A stretch of DNA of 64,000 nt from Arenicellales bacterium (GTDB lineage: Bacteria > Pseudomonadota > Gammaproteobacteria > Arenicellales > JAJDZL01). Position numbers and translations under genes: made by a program. The stretch covers positions 4,023,070 to 4,087,069 of the forward strand of contig OY282380.1 in the NCBI GenBank assembly GCA_958295885.1, given 5' to 3'. This document shows, one piece after another, positions 9,013 to 17,882 of this stretch. Every line of letters begins with the position of its first letter. The stretch's first letter is position 1. The notes below the pieces were generated by a model. That model was not told the DNA's origin, made no database searches, and worked only from the letters and a program-made list of their open reading frames with translations.

Positions 9013-9888
9013 TTATTGCGCAGAGGGTTGGCCCTGCACGCCAAAAAATGAATCGTGTCGGTAAGGAGTGCGAATCTCAATTACGTCGCTGCGCAGCCGC
9101 GCAGTCCCGCTGTCAACGCCGCGTACCAGTTTGCCCGTGTACGCTGAAGGCAATGCTGGAGAAAGCAGAGGATAAGCATCGGCTGCCGCGTAGTCGCAGA
9201 TCAGCAGACGGCGCGGAGTTTTGGAGCGGTTTGACTCTGACCCGTGCACCGTCCAGGTATGCATGAAACATACTTCACCGCGGGCAGCGACAATTGGAAC
9301 CCTTTTTCGTTCAAATTCATCGTAATACGATGGATCAATTGCTCCAACATAATCTCCATTCCTGAAATGTGAAAAACGTTTTTTATGAGACTCCGGCACT
9401 ACTTGCAGACAGCCGTTGTCCTCATTGGCGTCATCAAGCATCAGCAGAATTGCGAGCATGTCGTCATTCGTATGAGGATCGTAAGAATGATCCTGATGGT
9501 AATACACGACTGTTTTCATCCCTGGCAGTTTAATATTCAGTTTGCAGTGATGAAAGCGAATGCTTGGACCGATCAGCTCCGATACCATGTCCACCATGGG
9601 ACTATCCCATAAGACATCTTGAAAGTTCTTCGAGATATCTGCCGGATTTGCAACACGACGCATTTTTGGATGCCCGCTTGAATGCCCGACCTCAAGATCG
9701 AATCTAGCCTTACCGTCGTGCGTCACGCCAAAATTTTTAGTATGACTGCGACTTTCTTCGATCCATGCATCCAGTTCTTCATCCAACTTTCGCAGCAATT
9801 GATCATCAATGGCTGATTGGCATATCAAGTAACCGTAGTCTCGAAAATATTGAATTTGATCTTTGTTGAGATAATTTTGAGATTCCAT
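9013..9888 (-). CDS. Phytanoyl-CoA dioxygenase (PhyH) family Fe(II)/2-oxoglutarate oxygenase
   Basis: The 291-residue product is a non-haem iron, 2-oxoglutarate-dependent dioxygenase. The metal triad is visible as H131-x-D133 in 'YYHQDHSYD' and H215 in 'HTWTVHGSES', followed by R226/R227 that would bind 2-oxoglutarate. The intervening 'LLMLDDANEDNGCLQVVP' and 'SHKK' are the standard PhyH/ectoine-hydroxylase core. The substrate cannot be told; members hydroxylate very varied small molecules. The ATG at 9886-9888 (MESQNYL) is preferred over a TTG five codons upstream. It leads a likely two-gene unit with DUF1028. Confidence 0.88.
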   Translation of the reverse strand: MESQNYLNKDQIQYFRDYGYLICQSAIDDQLLRKLDEELDAWIEESRSHTKNFGVTHDGKARFDLEVGHSSGHPKMRRVANPADISKNFQDVLWDSPMVDMVSELIGPSIRFHHCKLNIKLPGMKTVVYYHQDHSYDPHTNDDMLAILLMLDDANEDNGCLQVVPESHKKRFSHFRNGDYVGAIDPSYYDEFERKRVPIVAARGEVCFMHTWTVHGSESNRSKTPRRLLICDYAAADAYPLLSPALPSAYTGKLVRGVDSGTARLRSDVIEIRTPYRHDSFFGVQGQPSAQ

Positions 9889-10509
9889 ATTACAGAATTG
9901 CAAACGAGTGGAAATTTAATGGACCATCGTGCTGCTAGAAATTATACCCATAGGGACCTAAAAGATGAATTGGAGCTGTCATGAGTTTTTTGATAATCGG
10001 AGCAATCGGCACTAATTGACAAGACTACTCACAAAACTCAGCGGAGACAATTTAAGTGGCGTACAAAGGATTTGCACACGTAAGGTATTTGGCACTTAAT
10101 TTTGGTTTCAATCCACGCGCCCATAAGGGACACGATACCCTACATTCCAAGGTATTGATTAAACATAAGAATGTAAGTCCATTTCGCTAATTGCGTTAAT
10201 GTAAAGCATAAAAGAACAAAAATTTAAATTGAAATTTCTAGAATTTCAATGCACTATATATCCGCCTCAACTGGTTGCTTTTCATGAGAACAAGAAGTTA
10301 GCGTTATAGAATAATTGGATCACGGATTGTATCTGGATAAAATTTAACTCCGTGGTGTTCTATCCTGTTTTTACCGTTTAACTTGTGAGGTTGGTTCTGC
10401 CAGTCCTTGGGCACATAACTTGTAAGATCCAGCTTTTTGAGATTCTTTGGCGGCTTTAGGTCAGCCGGCAAATAGGATCAAAGAAATTCCTACAATAAAC
10501 TGTGAAGCG
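9889..10509. other. Non-coding region around the relic CRISPR repeat
   Basis: No coding sequence is supported. Besides the solitary repeat at 10105-10136 it contains a near-perfect palindrome at about 10229-10251 (ATTGAAATT, then CTAGAATTTCAAT) in AT-rich DNA that could be part of the former CRISPR leader. Confidence 0.4.
10105..10136 (-). CRISPR. Solitary type I-C-like CRISPR repeat (relic array)
   Basis: The 32 bases, read on the minus strand, begin ATCGTGTCCC, contain GGGCGCG and end GTGGATTGAAAC. This is the length, 3' end and stem position of subtype I-C repeats. Against the usual I-C form (5' arm CGCGCCC, 3' arm GGGCGCG) the 5' arm here is CGTGTCC; both changes convert G-C to G-U pairs, so the RNA stem is kept. 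No second copy follows at spacer distance on either side. The orientation, with the ATTGAAAC end pointing away from cas3, is that of an array downstream of a minus-strand I-C cas operon. AT-rich DNA at 10137-10330 could be the old leader. Confidence 0.65.
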
Positions 10510-10659
10510 CATTCGTCATCCAGCTCGAATCATAGGCTGCTCCAACTCGACCGTAGTCAAACGGGCCGCTTCAAGCAAATTCAGCATCAGTTCAAACACG
10601 CAAGAAAATGCAGTTGATGCCGGCAAGAAAGCAGGCTAAACTCCAGAATTGCCCCATTT
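10510..10659 (+). repeat. 150-bp direct repeat, copy 1
   Basis: This segment matches 11960-12109 over about 150 bases at roughly 90 percent identity with no obvious gaps (shared blocks include GGCTGCTCCAACT, AGCATCAGTTCAAACA and GATGCCGGCAAGA). The two copies are in direct orientation and bracket the DUF1640 module. I recognise no coding content in either copy. Confidence 0.75.
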
Positions 10660-11310
10660 GCGTGACTTGGCAAATGAACCAAACTGGGAAATGACGTGCT
10701 GTTCCGCTCAACGCCAATGCGCTGGTCTGCAGTCGGTGCCGAAGTCCTGTACCATATGCTGGTCCATCTGACGGATTAGACCATGACCGACATAGTTCAC
10801 AATCTGACAAGTTTGCAGCCTAGAGTGAAGTGCGGATGGGCGGCTTGAGCTGATTCTTTCATTGAAATCAAGTCCATGATGGACATCAGTCTTTGATCGG
10901 AATCAATTCAGCAGTTCAGAACTGCAATGGTCGGCGATGAATCTGCGATGATTGCGTCATTTCTGACGTCGGCGCTCACCATCCTGCACTGAGTCATAAG
11001 TCACGCGAATGTCGGAATTCTTGATCTGTCACTTGCTTGGATTCCACTGCGCAGCGCTTTGTAACGGATCTGCATATCTCCCGCGTATGAATTTGGCTTC
11101 ATATCGACTGCAGCTGATCGTCGCAGCCGCCGCTTGTAATCGGAGTGCAGGTTATGATAAGGTAAATCTTGTTGAAAGCTGTTCGCCAAAACTCGGCACA
11201 ATGACTGCGAACCGAGCAGGACAGCCGCTGGAGCGGCTGGATGATCACCGGAAGCAGCACAGGCAGCTGCGACAAAACTGAGCCGTTTTTGGGGACGCAA
11301 GCCCCCGCCC
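10660..11310. other. Left part of the duplicated DUF1640 module, non-coding
   Basis: No gene is supported. From about 11082 the sequence (starting GAATTTGGCTTCA) matches, in inverted orientation, the DNA at 46281-46055, including GACTGCAGC, TCGCAGCCGC, CTGCGA and CTGAGCCGTTTTT blocks. This is the conserved leader of the DUF1640 gene in both copies. The first 400 bases of the interval have no match that I can see in the window. Confidence 0.55.
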
Positions 11311-11316
11311 CGAAGG

Positions 11317-11445
11317 AGACTGTGAAAGTATTGCCAAATTAGTTTAAATTGAGTGGATGATGAAAATATAACTTATTGATTTAATTGATATTAAATATTT
11401 GTTCTGATTCAGAATCTTACAGAAGAGAGAATACTTTCACAGCCT
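11317..11445 (+). mobile_element. 129-bp MITE with 16-bp terminal inverted repeats and a 6-bp target duplication
   Basis: The ends are AGACTGTGAAAGTATT (11317-11332) and AATACTTTCACAGCCT (11430-11445), inverted copies matching at 15 of 16 positions. The element is flanked by CGAAGG at 11311-11316 and 11446-11451. The paralogous module at 46 kb has a single CGAAGG (46049-46054 on the other strand) and no insert, giving a direct empty-site comparison. The interior is AT-rich and non-coding, so it needs a transposase in trans. A degraded relative is at 31806-31911. Confidence 0.88.
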
Positions 11446-11493
11446 CGAAGGCGTGGAGGCTTCCTCATCAAATGGGAATTGTAAAATTAGGTT

Positions 11494-11829
11494 ATGAATA
11501 AATTCGCATATGACACGTTAGGAACTTCAAGGGAGCTCGAAGCTGCCGGCATGGAGCGTCGTCAAGCTGAAGCGGTAGCGATCGCGATCGCCCAGCGCGA
11601 GGGCAATCTTGCGACCAAGTCCGACATTGCCATAATCAAGTCCGATATTGCCAAAGTCGAGTCCGATATCAGGTCCGATATTGCCAAAGTCGAGTCCGAC
11701 ATCGCTAGAGTGGAGTCCGACATCTCGGAGGTCAGATCGGACATGAAGGCGCACTTCAGATGGGTGATCTCTATGCAGATCTTCGTAGTATTTGCAGTCG
11801 TTGGGCTCGTCTACATGAAAGTCCCGTAA
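11494..11829 (+). CDS. DUF1640-like coiled-coil protein with C-terminal membrane anchor, copy A
   Basis: The 111-residue product opens with 'MNKFAYDTLGTSRELEAAG' and 'QAEAVAIAIA', the conserved head of DUF1640/CCDC90-type proteins. Residues 45-85 are heptad-like repeats of the form K-V-E-S-D-I-A, a strong coiled coil, and residues 92-109 form one membrane helix, so it is probably a membrane-tethered oligomer. A homologue with the same head and anchor but a shorter and diverged coil is encoded at 45713-46006. The role of the family in bacteria is not established. The upstream DNA is conserved between the two copies except for the MITE inserted here, which may have changed expression. Confidence 0.75.
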   Translation: MNKFAYDTLGTSRELEAAGMERRQAEAVAIAIAQREGNLATKSDIAIIKSDIAKVESDIRSDIAKVESDIARVESDISEVRSDMKAHFRWVISMQIFVVFAVVGLVYMKVP

Positions 11830-11870
11830 GTTATGCCACCGAAAACGGAGCAGGCAACCAGCTAAAGCAA

Positions 11871-11940
11871 TCTGTTCAGAAGAAATAAAGGCCCATATGT
11901 TGATCGGAGCATGAAGCTGGGGAATCGGTTCAAAGCACCG
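11871..11940 (+). repeat. 70-bp segment also present, inverted, at 46310-46375
   Basis: The segment from TCTGTTCAGAAG to CAAAGCACCG matches the reverse complement of 46310-46375 almost base for base (shared AGAAGAAATAAAGG and GAAGCTGGGGAATCGGTTCA). In the second locus it lies upstream of the DUF1640 gene, here downstream, which suggests that this locus once held tandem copies of the module. Confidence 0.7.
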
Positions 11941-11959
11941 ATTGAGCCGTACTGAAGTA

Positions 11960-12109
11960 CATTCGTCGTCCAGGTCGAATCATGGGCTGCTCCAACTTGA
12001 CCGCTGTCAAGCAGGCCGATTCAAGCAAAATCAGCATCAGTTCAAACATGCAAGAAAATGAAGCTGATGCCGGCAAGACAGCAGGCTAAACCCCAGTATT
12101 GCCTCATTT
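11960..12109 (+). repeat. 150-bp direct repeat, copy 2
   Basis: Second copy of the repeat at 10510-10659. Its right edge lies about 20 bases from the point where recognisable cas3 sequence ends, so the repeat marks the boundary of the DNA that replaced the rest of the CRISPR-Cas locus. Confidence 0.75.
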
Positions 12110-12129
12110 TCTCATTTTCCAGTCATTTA

Positions 12130-13204
12130 TTAACCCAGAAACTTGTGTTCTAATACCCACTTGTTACTCATCTTCCGAATTTTCTAGAATTTTTCGCACT
12201 ACAACCGCATTCTGATCAATGACTGAAGTGAATGGGATTACATACAGAACCCTGTCCAAATTATGCTCATTAGCATGCTTCAAGGCGTATCTCAGACTAG
12301 TCAGAGTCTTACCACCGCCCGTGGGTACGGTTAATGTATAAGTACCTTGTGGACCAGCGGCGCGAAGTCTAACTGCGTCAGAAATCTGTGACCGAATTTT
12401 GTTGATTTCACTTTTTGATTCAAACTTCGTTATGTGATTTTCCAGTCGGTTAATTGCAGTTTCCCACTTCAGCCATTTCTTTTTACCTACTCGTATATGT
12501 TTTCTGTCAGGATTTTCAAATTCTGCACTGTCAATTCGATCCGCATCTACCAGACAGCTAAAAAGAAATCGAACTATTAGTCCAAGTTTAAAGGCATCAG
12601 TCTCTGAAAACTCTTCATTGATGTATTGAGGAAAGTTCACCATTTCCTGTAATCGAAAAAACATTTTGCGAATGAAATCTTCCCCTAACAAAATTTCTAT
12701 CTTTTTGACTAAATCAGGGTCTGAGGAAATTGCATTGCTTTCGCATTCTTTGAGATGAGTTTCAGCATAGTCCTTTCTCATTCGACGGCAAAACGTAGGG
12801 CTTCCATCTCTCCCCAAGCAGTTGATCAATCCACTGTGATGTGATGCAATACACAAAGCCAATATTTGTCCACACAAACGACCTTGCCCAGCAGCACCGA
12901 ATTTCTGCAAACATTTCCAGACATATTGAGCTCCAGCACTAGAATGATCAATTCGTCCTTTGTGTTCGGCCGGATCAATGTAGGAATCTTGGTCTGGGTC
13001 TATTCTTCCTACAGCCGATTTTAGATATTTTTGAAATTTGTCACTGTATTTTCCAAAGTCATGCAGCAAACCTAGTGCTAAACCTGCATCGGCCAAATTA
13101 ATTTTGGAAGCGAAATCACTGGCCAACTTTCCCACATTAGAAAGGTGATGGCTTAATGGTTGTTCTGAATTATCTGACTGCCGGATATGAGCAACAAAAT
13201 TCAC
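12130..13204 (-). pseudogene. cas3: Truncated, frameshifted cas3 of a type I-C CRISPR-Cas system
   Basis: A GTG start at 13202-13204 opens a 346-residue frame carrying the HD nuclease domain and the first helicase motifs of Cas3. Seen are H20, H48-D49 in 'LGLLHDFGKYSDKFQ', 'DHSSAGA' (86-92), 'SHH' (121-123), Walker A PTGGGKT (294-300) and 'YVIPFTSVIDQN' (321-332), in the form typical of I-C Cas3. The frame stops at 12164, but in the next frame the DNA encodes 'SNKWVLEHKFLG', including the VLEH element that follows in intact Cas3, then a stop at 12130. So one frameshift plus loss of roughly half the protein. Helicase motifs II-VI are missing, so interference activity is not possible. No other cas gene is present. 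Confidence 0.85.
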
Positions 13205-13858
13205 AATCTAAGCCCACGCAACCGGTACATCAATGAATTTGATTTGCAACAGATGCCAAAGAACCAACATTTTCAGTTTTAAGCATTCAAGCACAACGTG
13301 AAAGACTTGCAGTACTTTTATTCTCCATGCTCTGCTTCATTGTGCGGAGCGCAATGGCGCAATTCCCCCTGATTCAAGTGATAAGATCCAGAAAAAAAAG
13401 ATTTTCACGGCAGGCAAAAACAATAATCAGAATAATTACTTCAGCTCGGGTGAGGATGCCAAACAATTTTTCATTCTCCTATGTCTGAATAAACTAATGC
13501 ATCATGCTAGTACGACTTCGGCAGTCCCATCGTTCCAGAATCAACGAAACGAACGACTTTTCTATTACCAGTTAGAAGTGTAAAGAAAGCGAAACGTCAT
13601 GTTGGTTCTACAGCCTGCCTAAAACAACAAAATTGAAGATATTTCCAAGATTATAAAGGCAGGATACGCAGTGTAACACGTGACGTACAACATTAGACGT
13701 CATATCCTGTCGTATAGTTTTATGCATTCCATTACGGATCAATTTGCGTCATTGACGACGCAAGAAGCAATGCGCATGTTTTTTTGAAATCACAATGATT
13801 TGCGTAGCATGATTCAACTAAAATCGGATTGATTTGTTTCCGTTACAGAAGGAGAACC
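13205..13858. other. Intergenic region upstream of the acetolactate-synthase-like gene
   Basis: No gene is seen. A perfect 7-bp inverted repeat, TTGCGTC at 13744-13750 and GACGCAA at 13757-13763 with a 6-base spacer, lies about 100 bases before the ATG of the downstream gene and is a possible operator. TGACGT and ACGTCA also form a short inverted pair near 13682-13704. Confidence 0.35.
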
Positions 13859-15514
13859 ATGGTGAAAGCATCAGATTTATTCGTCAAGTGCCTAGAACAG
13901 GAAGGACTGGAGTACATTTTTGGAGTGCCCGGTGAGGAAAATGCGCATTTCATGATGTCACTTGAAGAGTCCGACCAAATTCAGTTCATACTATGTCGAC
14001 ATGAACAAGGGGCTGCGTTTATGGCGGAAGCTTATGGACGTCTGACTGGGCGCGCCGCCGGATGCCTGGGCACGCTAGGTCCCGGTGCAACCAACCTGAT
14101 TACCGGTGTTGCGGATGGCAATATGGACCGAGCGCCGATGCTGGTACTGACGGGGCAAGCCGCCTCCACCAGATTACACAAAGAATCTCACCAAGTAATG
14201 GACGTAATTGCGATGTACCGCCCGGTTACCAAGTGGGCACAGCAAATCCATCATCCGAACAACATTCCAGAAGTCGTACGCAAAGCAATGCGGACCGCTT
14301 TAGTTGAAAAGCCCGGCGCCACACTGGTCGAACTGCCCGAAGACATTGCGCACATGGATGCGACATCGAAACCTCTTGCCCCAAAACGTCTGCGGCGCGC
14401 GGTTCCAGATGACAAAATAGTCAATCAAGCCTTCGAATTAATAAAAAAAGCCAGACGGCCGATTATTTTAGCCGGCAACGGATGCATTCGACGACGCGCG
14501 TCGAAACAGCTTCGAATTCTCTGTGAAAAAATCGGAATCGGTGTTGTAAGCACCTTTATGGCCAAGGGCTGCGTCGATATGGATTCTGACTACTGTCTCT
14601 ATACCATTGGTCTTGGTGCAAAGGACTTGGTGGCCTGTGCTTTGGATGCATCTGACCTGATCATCACACTGGGATACGACATGGTGGAATATCACCCGCA
14701 CCTGTGGAATCCGGATCAGGACAAAAACATTCTGCATATCGATTTTCTTCCAGCTGAAATTGACTCTCACTATCACCCCAAGCTCGAAATCGTCGGCGAC
14801 CTCGCCCATACACTGTGGATGATCAATTCCCGAATCGACGACATCGGCGGTTTGTCGTTCGACCTGTCACAACAGTCTGGCACTCGAAGAGATATGAAGT
14901 CCGACTTTGAAGAGCACAAAGACGACGAAACAGAAGGGACCATCAGACCACAGAAGGTGTTATGGGATGCTCGCCAGGTATTGGGTCCTGAAGACATTCT
15001 GCTTTCTGACGTAGGCGCTCACAAGATGTGGATTGCCAGACACTATCACTGCCACGAACCGAATACCTGTCTTATCCCAAATGGATTCTGTTCTATGGGT
15101 TTTGCGTTGCCCGGAGCAATTGCCGCGAGTCTGATTTATCCAGAACGAAGGATATTGGCAATTTGCGGCGACGCGGGATTCATGATGAACGTTCAGGAAA
15201 TGGAGACCGCCCATCGACTGGGAGTAAACTGCGTTGTCATGGTTTGGGAGGATCATGCCTATGGATTGATTGCCTGGAAACAATCCAACCAGTTCGGACG
15301 ACATACGGAACTGTCATTTGGAAACCCAAATTGGACGATGCTCGCTGAATCGTTTGGTTGGAATGGGCATCAAGTCAACAATTCCAGAGACTTAGCCGCT
15401 GTTCTTGAAACTGCATTCTGTGAAGATGGACCAAGTTTGGTTGTTGTTCCAATTGATTACTCTGAAAATGCCCGCTTGACGCAACGGCTTGGTGAGATTG
15501 TCTGTCCTCTTTGA
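13859..15514 (+). CDS. Acetolactate-synthase-like ThDP enzyme (AlsS type)
   Basis: The 551-residue product is a thiamine-diphosphate-dependent enzyme of the acetohydroxyacid synthase group. The start is fixed by AGAAGGAGA immediately before ATG at 13859. The catalytic glutamate is E49 in 'RHEQGAAFMAEAYGR', 'GTLGPGATNLITGVAD' follows, and the C-terminal ThDP/Mg site is 'GDAGFMMNVQEMETA'. The GDAGF form and the 'VWEDHAYGLI' that follows match the catabolic, single-subunit AlsS-like group better than IlvB or sulfoacetaldehyde acetyltransferase. No small regulatory subunit and no acetolactate decarboxylase lie nearby, so the product could enter either acetoin formation or an uncharted use. It converges on the amine oxidase gene. 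Confidence 0.85.
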   Translation: MVKASDLFVKCLEQEGLEYIFGVPGEENAHFMMSLEESDQIQFILCRHEQGAAFMAEAYGRLTGRAAGCLGTLGPGATNLITGVADGNMDRAPMLVLTGQAASTRLHKESHQVMDVIAMYRPVTKWAQQIHHPNNIPEVVRKAMRTALVEKPGATLVELPEDIAHMDATSKPLAPKRLRRAVPDDKIVNQAFELIKKARRPIILAGNGCIRRRASKQLRILCEKIGIGVVSTFMAKGCVDMDSDYCLYTIGLGAKDLVACALDASDLIITLGYDMVEYHPHLWNPDQDKNILHIDFLPAEIDSHYHPKLEIVGDLAHTLWMINSRIDDIGGLSFDLSQQSGTRRDMKSDFEEHKDDETEGTIRPQKVLWDARQVLGPEDILLSDVGAHKMWIARHYHCHEPNTCLIPNGFCSMGFALPGAIAASLIYPERRILAICGDAGFMMNVQEMETAHRLGVNCVVMVWEDHAYGLIAWKQSNQFGRHTELSFGNPNWTMLAESFGWNGHQVNNSRDLAAVLETAFCEDGPSLVVVPIDYSENARLTQRLGEIVCPL

Positions 15515-15555
15515 GGCAGATTGCAGTAATTTGCTTCTCTGTCCGCCTGGTCGCA

Positions 15556-16902
15556 TCAGCTCGAGGCCAGCTGCCTCGATACGATACCAGCTGCTTCGAC
15601 TCCCGATAGATGAGCGCCGGCGACCGTAGCCCAAAGAGATCGATGACACGCTTCACCTGCAAAAAATATCTTATCGCCTACCGGTTGTCTCAATACAGTC
15701 CGAAGGTGATAAGCACCGGGGCGTGCGGATGCGTAAGACCCAAGAGTCAGCACATTGGTTCCCCACGAAGTTGCCGTGCCCTTCACAAAATGCTTTTCGA
15801 TGTCATTCCCTAGAATCTTTTTCAATTCAGAGAGCGCATAATCAACGCGATACTCGGTCGATTTCCACTGCAGTTCCCTAGCCCAGTTGCCACCAACATC
15901 ACAATATGCGATGCCGCTGCCGGAAGCATTCGTAAGAGTTCCAAATCCCTTGCCGTATTCGCCAATCTCAAAAAGAACATATCCGTCATTGCCCATGCCA
16001 AATACATCCTCAGAAAACTGCAAAGCAATGTGATCATAGATGCCCATTGAGACTGCATCGAACGACTCCCGTTTATCGAGCGGCAATGACGGCACGAAAT
16101 CAATTTCATTCCCGGCTAAAACGCCAGTGGATACAGTGACAATGACTGCACGGCAGTCAATGGAACCCTGGTCTGTATCCACTCTGACATTATTGCCGTT
16201 CCAATCGATTTTTTTCACTTTCGTATTTACTGAGGCTTCTACCCCCTTCCCGTATTCGGCCACAATGGAACCGAAACCTTCCGCGCAATAATAGTCACTT
16301 TCGACATCCGAGAAATTCCACCAATCCAAGGTAGAAAAATCTTCCATGTTTTTTGCCATGTCCCAAGGCCCGATCGCAAATTTCGCAGTTGCGCTCCAAG
16401 CGCCTGCAATATCTTTGATCACCTCGCTCGCCGCAACGTCCCTTCCCTGTTCCCCAGCTTCTTCAATCGCATCGGAAATCTGAAGGTAGGTTTTCCAAAA
16501 ATCCTCTGCTTCAGCATTCGTCGCTTCCCGGTCTTCAGTGAAAATCCGAAAATCTGATCTTGCTGGATACAGTTCAAATCCAAGATTTTTTGCAATATTC
16601 TGATAAGGATTCAATTTTCCGCTATGAATCCAATGTGCTCCAACATCAAAAGGAATGCCAAATGTAGCGCGTTCGGTATGAACTCGACCGCCCAGATGAT
16701 CAGCGGCTTCAACAAGAACTGCAGAAAGTCCGGTCTTTTGCAGTGCGTGGGCAGCGGCGATTCCTGCAGCGCCACCGCCTACGATGACGACATCTGGATT
16801 TGATTTGAATTTCGCATGCAATCGAATGGGGAATAACGAGAACAAACTCGCAGTTAAGAATCCACGCCGATCTAGCGTTGGATAATTTTTGCTTAATTCC
16901 AT
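15556..16902 (-). CDS. Flavin-containing amine oxidase with Tat-type leader
   Basis: The 448-residue product is an FAD-dependent amine oxidase. An N-terminal twin-arginine-like leader (DRRGFLTAS, residues 11-19, then a hydrophobic stretch) suggests export of the folded flavoprotein. The dinucleotide-binding GGGAAG is at 42-47 with E65 closing the motif, 'GGRVHTE' at 71-77, 'DVGAHWIHSG' near 86-95, and the C-terminal 'FFAGEACH' flavin site is present. It most resembles polyamine or monoamine oxidases of the FAO family. The TauE/SafE permease gene ends 61 bases upstream on the same strand. Which amine is oxidised is unknown; an aromatic amino-acid decarboxylase elsewhere in the window could supply one, but that is speculation. 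Confidence 0.87.
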   Translation of the reverse strand: MELSKNYPTLDRRGFLTASLFSLFPIRLHAKFKSNPDVVIVGGGAAGIAAAHALQKTGLSAVLVEAADHLGGRVHTERATFGIPFDVGAHWIHSGKLNPYQNIAKNLGFELYPARSDFRIFTEDREATNAEAEDFWKTYLQISDAIEEAGEQGRDVAASEVIKDIAGAWSATAKFAIGPWDMAKNMEDFSTLDWWNFSDVESDYYCAEGFGSIVAEYGKGVEASVNTKVKKIDWNGNNVRVDTDQGSIDCRAVIVTVSTGVLAGNEIDFVPSLPLDKRESFDAVSMGIYDHIALQFSEDVFGMGNDGYVLFEIGEYGKGFGTLTNASGSGIAYCDVGGNWARELQWKSTEYRVDYALSELKKILGNDIEKHFVKGTATSWGTNVLTLGSYASARPGAYHLRTVLRQPVGDKIFFAGEACHRSLWATVAGAHLSGVEAAGIVSRQLASS

Positions 16903-16963
16903 CCTGAGAACTTTAGCACCGGTAGTCGAAAATCGTAATGAACCGTCAAGAATTTTACTCCAT

Positions 16964-17752
16964 CTACCCAGTCACAGCTTGTGCAAGGTCAAGGCCCTCA
17001 AACAATACCTGAACGACAAGAATCACGCCTAAGATCAGCAGTATGGCTTTGATGATCGTTCGAAAGAGATCAATGTTTATTTTGTCGTTCAACCGTTGAC
17101 CGGCAACCAGCGAAACCGCTGCGACAACTGCCAGCGGCAGCGTCGAAACGGCTACTTGCCAATTGAATAACCCCGCTGTTGAAAAAACTGCGAGCTGGGC
17201 TGCTTTCCCAGAAAAGAAACACATGTTGAACACTTGAACCGTTACCGTTTTCATCCAGCCTGCCTCAAGCGAATAAATGACGAGAATCGGAACCATCGTA
17301 TTGGTTGATCCTGCTGAAAATCCCGCAACCAAGCCGAAGCCTAAATTAGAAGACTGCGGATGCTTGGTTACGACATTGAGCACTTTGCTGCGAGTTCGCT
17401 CCAGATACAAGTAAAGAAAAATAAGAACAGCAAGGAGCAGCTTGAATGGTGTTGGATTGTTCAATACGATGACATAGGCACCGAGAATTGAACCCAGCAG
17501 ACACCAGACTGCGAGCGGCCAGTATTTTCCAATGCTAAATCGCCAGTTGCCTCCCCGTGCAACGCTAATCACATTGACGGCCAGTGTCGGTAGCAGCGTA
17601 ATCAAAATGGCCAGCCTTAGATCGATGATTGTTGACAAGATCGCTGTCGACAGCATTGGAAAGCCCAGCCCGATTGAGCCATGAACGAAACCGGCAACAA
17701 GAGCCACTAGGATATAGATCGTCCAGTCCACTAACGAAAAAGCTTCAAACAT
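16964..17752 (-). CDS. TauE/SafE family membrane permease
   Basis: The 262-residue protein is hydrophobic with about eight membrane helices. 'VALVAGFVHGSIGLGFPML' near the N-terminus and 'GLVAGFSAGSTNTMVPIL' in the middle are the two internally repeated glycine-rich elements of TauE/SafE proteins, in which the family name is taken from sulfite exporters. Most members have no known substrate. It is 61 bases upstream of the amine oxidase on the same strand. The sulfoacetaldehyde-type dehydrogenase at 50.6 kb is too far away to count as context. Confidence 0.87.
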   Translation of the reverse strand: MFEAFSLVDWTIYILVALVAGFVHGSIGLGFPMLSTAILSTIIDLRLAILITLLPTLAVNVISVARGGNWRFSIGKYWPLAVWCLLGSILGAYVIVLNNPTPFKLLLAVLIFLYLYLERTRSKVLNVVTKHPQSSNLGFGLVAGFSAGSTNTMVPILVIYSLEAGWMKTVTVQVFNMCFFSGKAAQLAVFSTAGLFNWQVAVSTLPLAVVAAVSLVAGQRLNDKINIDLFRTIIKAILLILGVILVVQVLFEGLDLAQAVTG

Positions 17753-17882
17753 GAACTAAGATCAAGTTGCCTGGCGAGAACAGCAGAGCCTCGAAAATGA
17801 GTGAGTGACTTTCTTGGGCTCGTTTGAGATTCTGATTGATGCTTCGTCCAGTTCGATATTTATTCGATTCGGATCAACTTTC

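Noticed and set aside
10137..10509. Possible further CRISPR repeats beside the relic repeat
   Set aside because: No second match to the 32-bp repeat at spacer distance on either side, even allowing several mismatches.
14468..14809. Minus-strand frame inside the acetolactate-synthase-like gene
   Set aside because: Lies wholly within a strong conserved gene on the other strand and has no ribosome binding site or recognisable motif.
13829..15514. Identification as sulfoacetaldehyde acetyltransferase (Xsc) to go with the SauS-like gene
   Set aside because: The ThDP motif GDAGFMMNVQEMETA and overall length follow AlsS-type acetolactate synthases, and the gene is 35 kb from the SauS-like operon.
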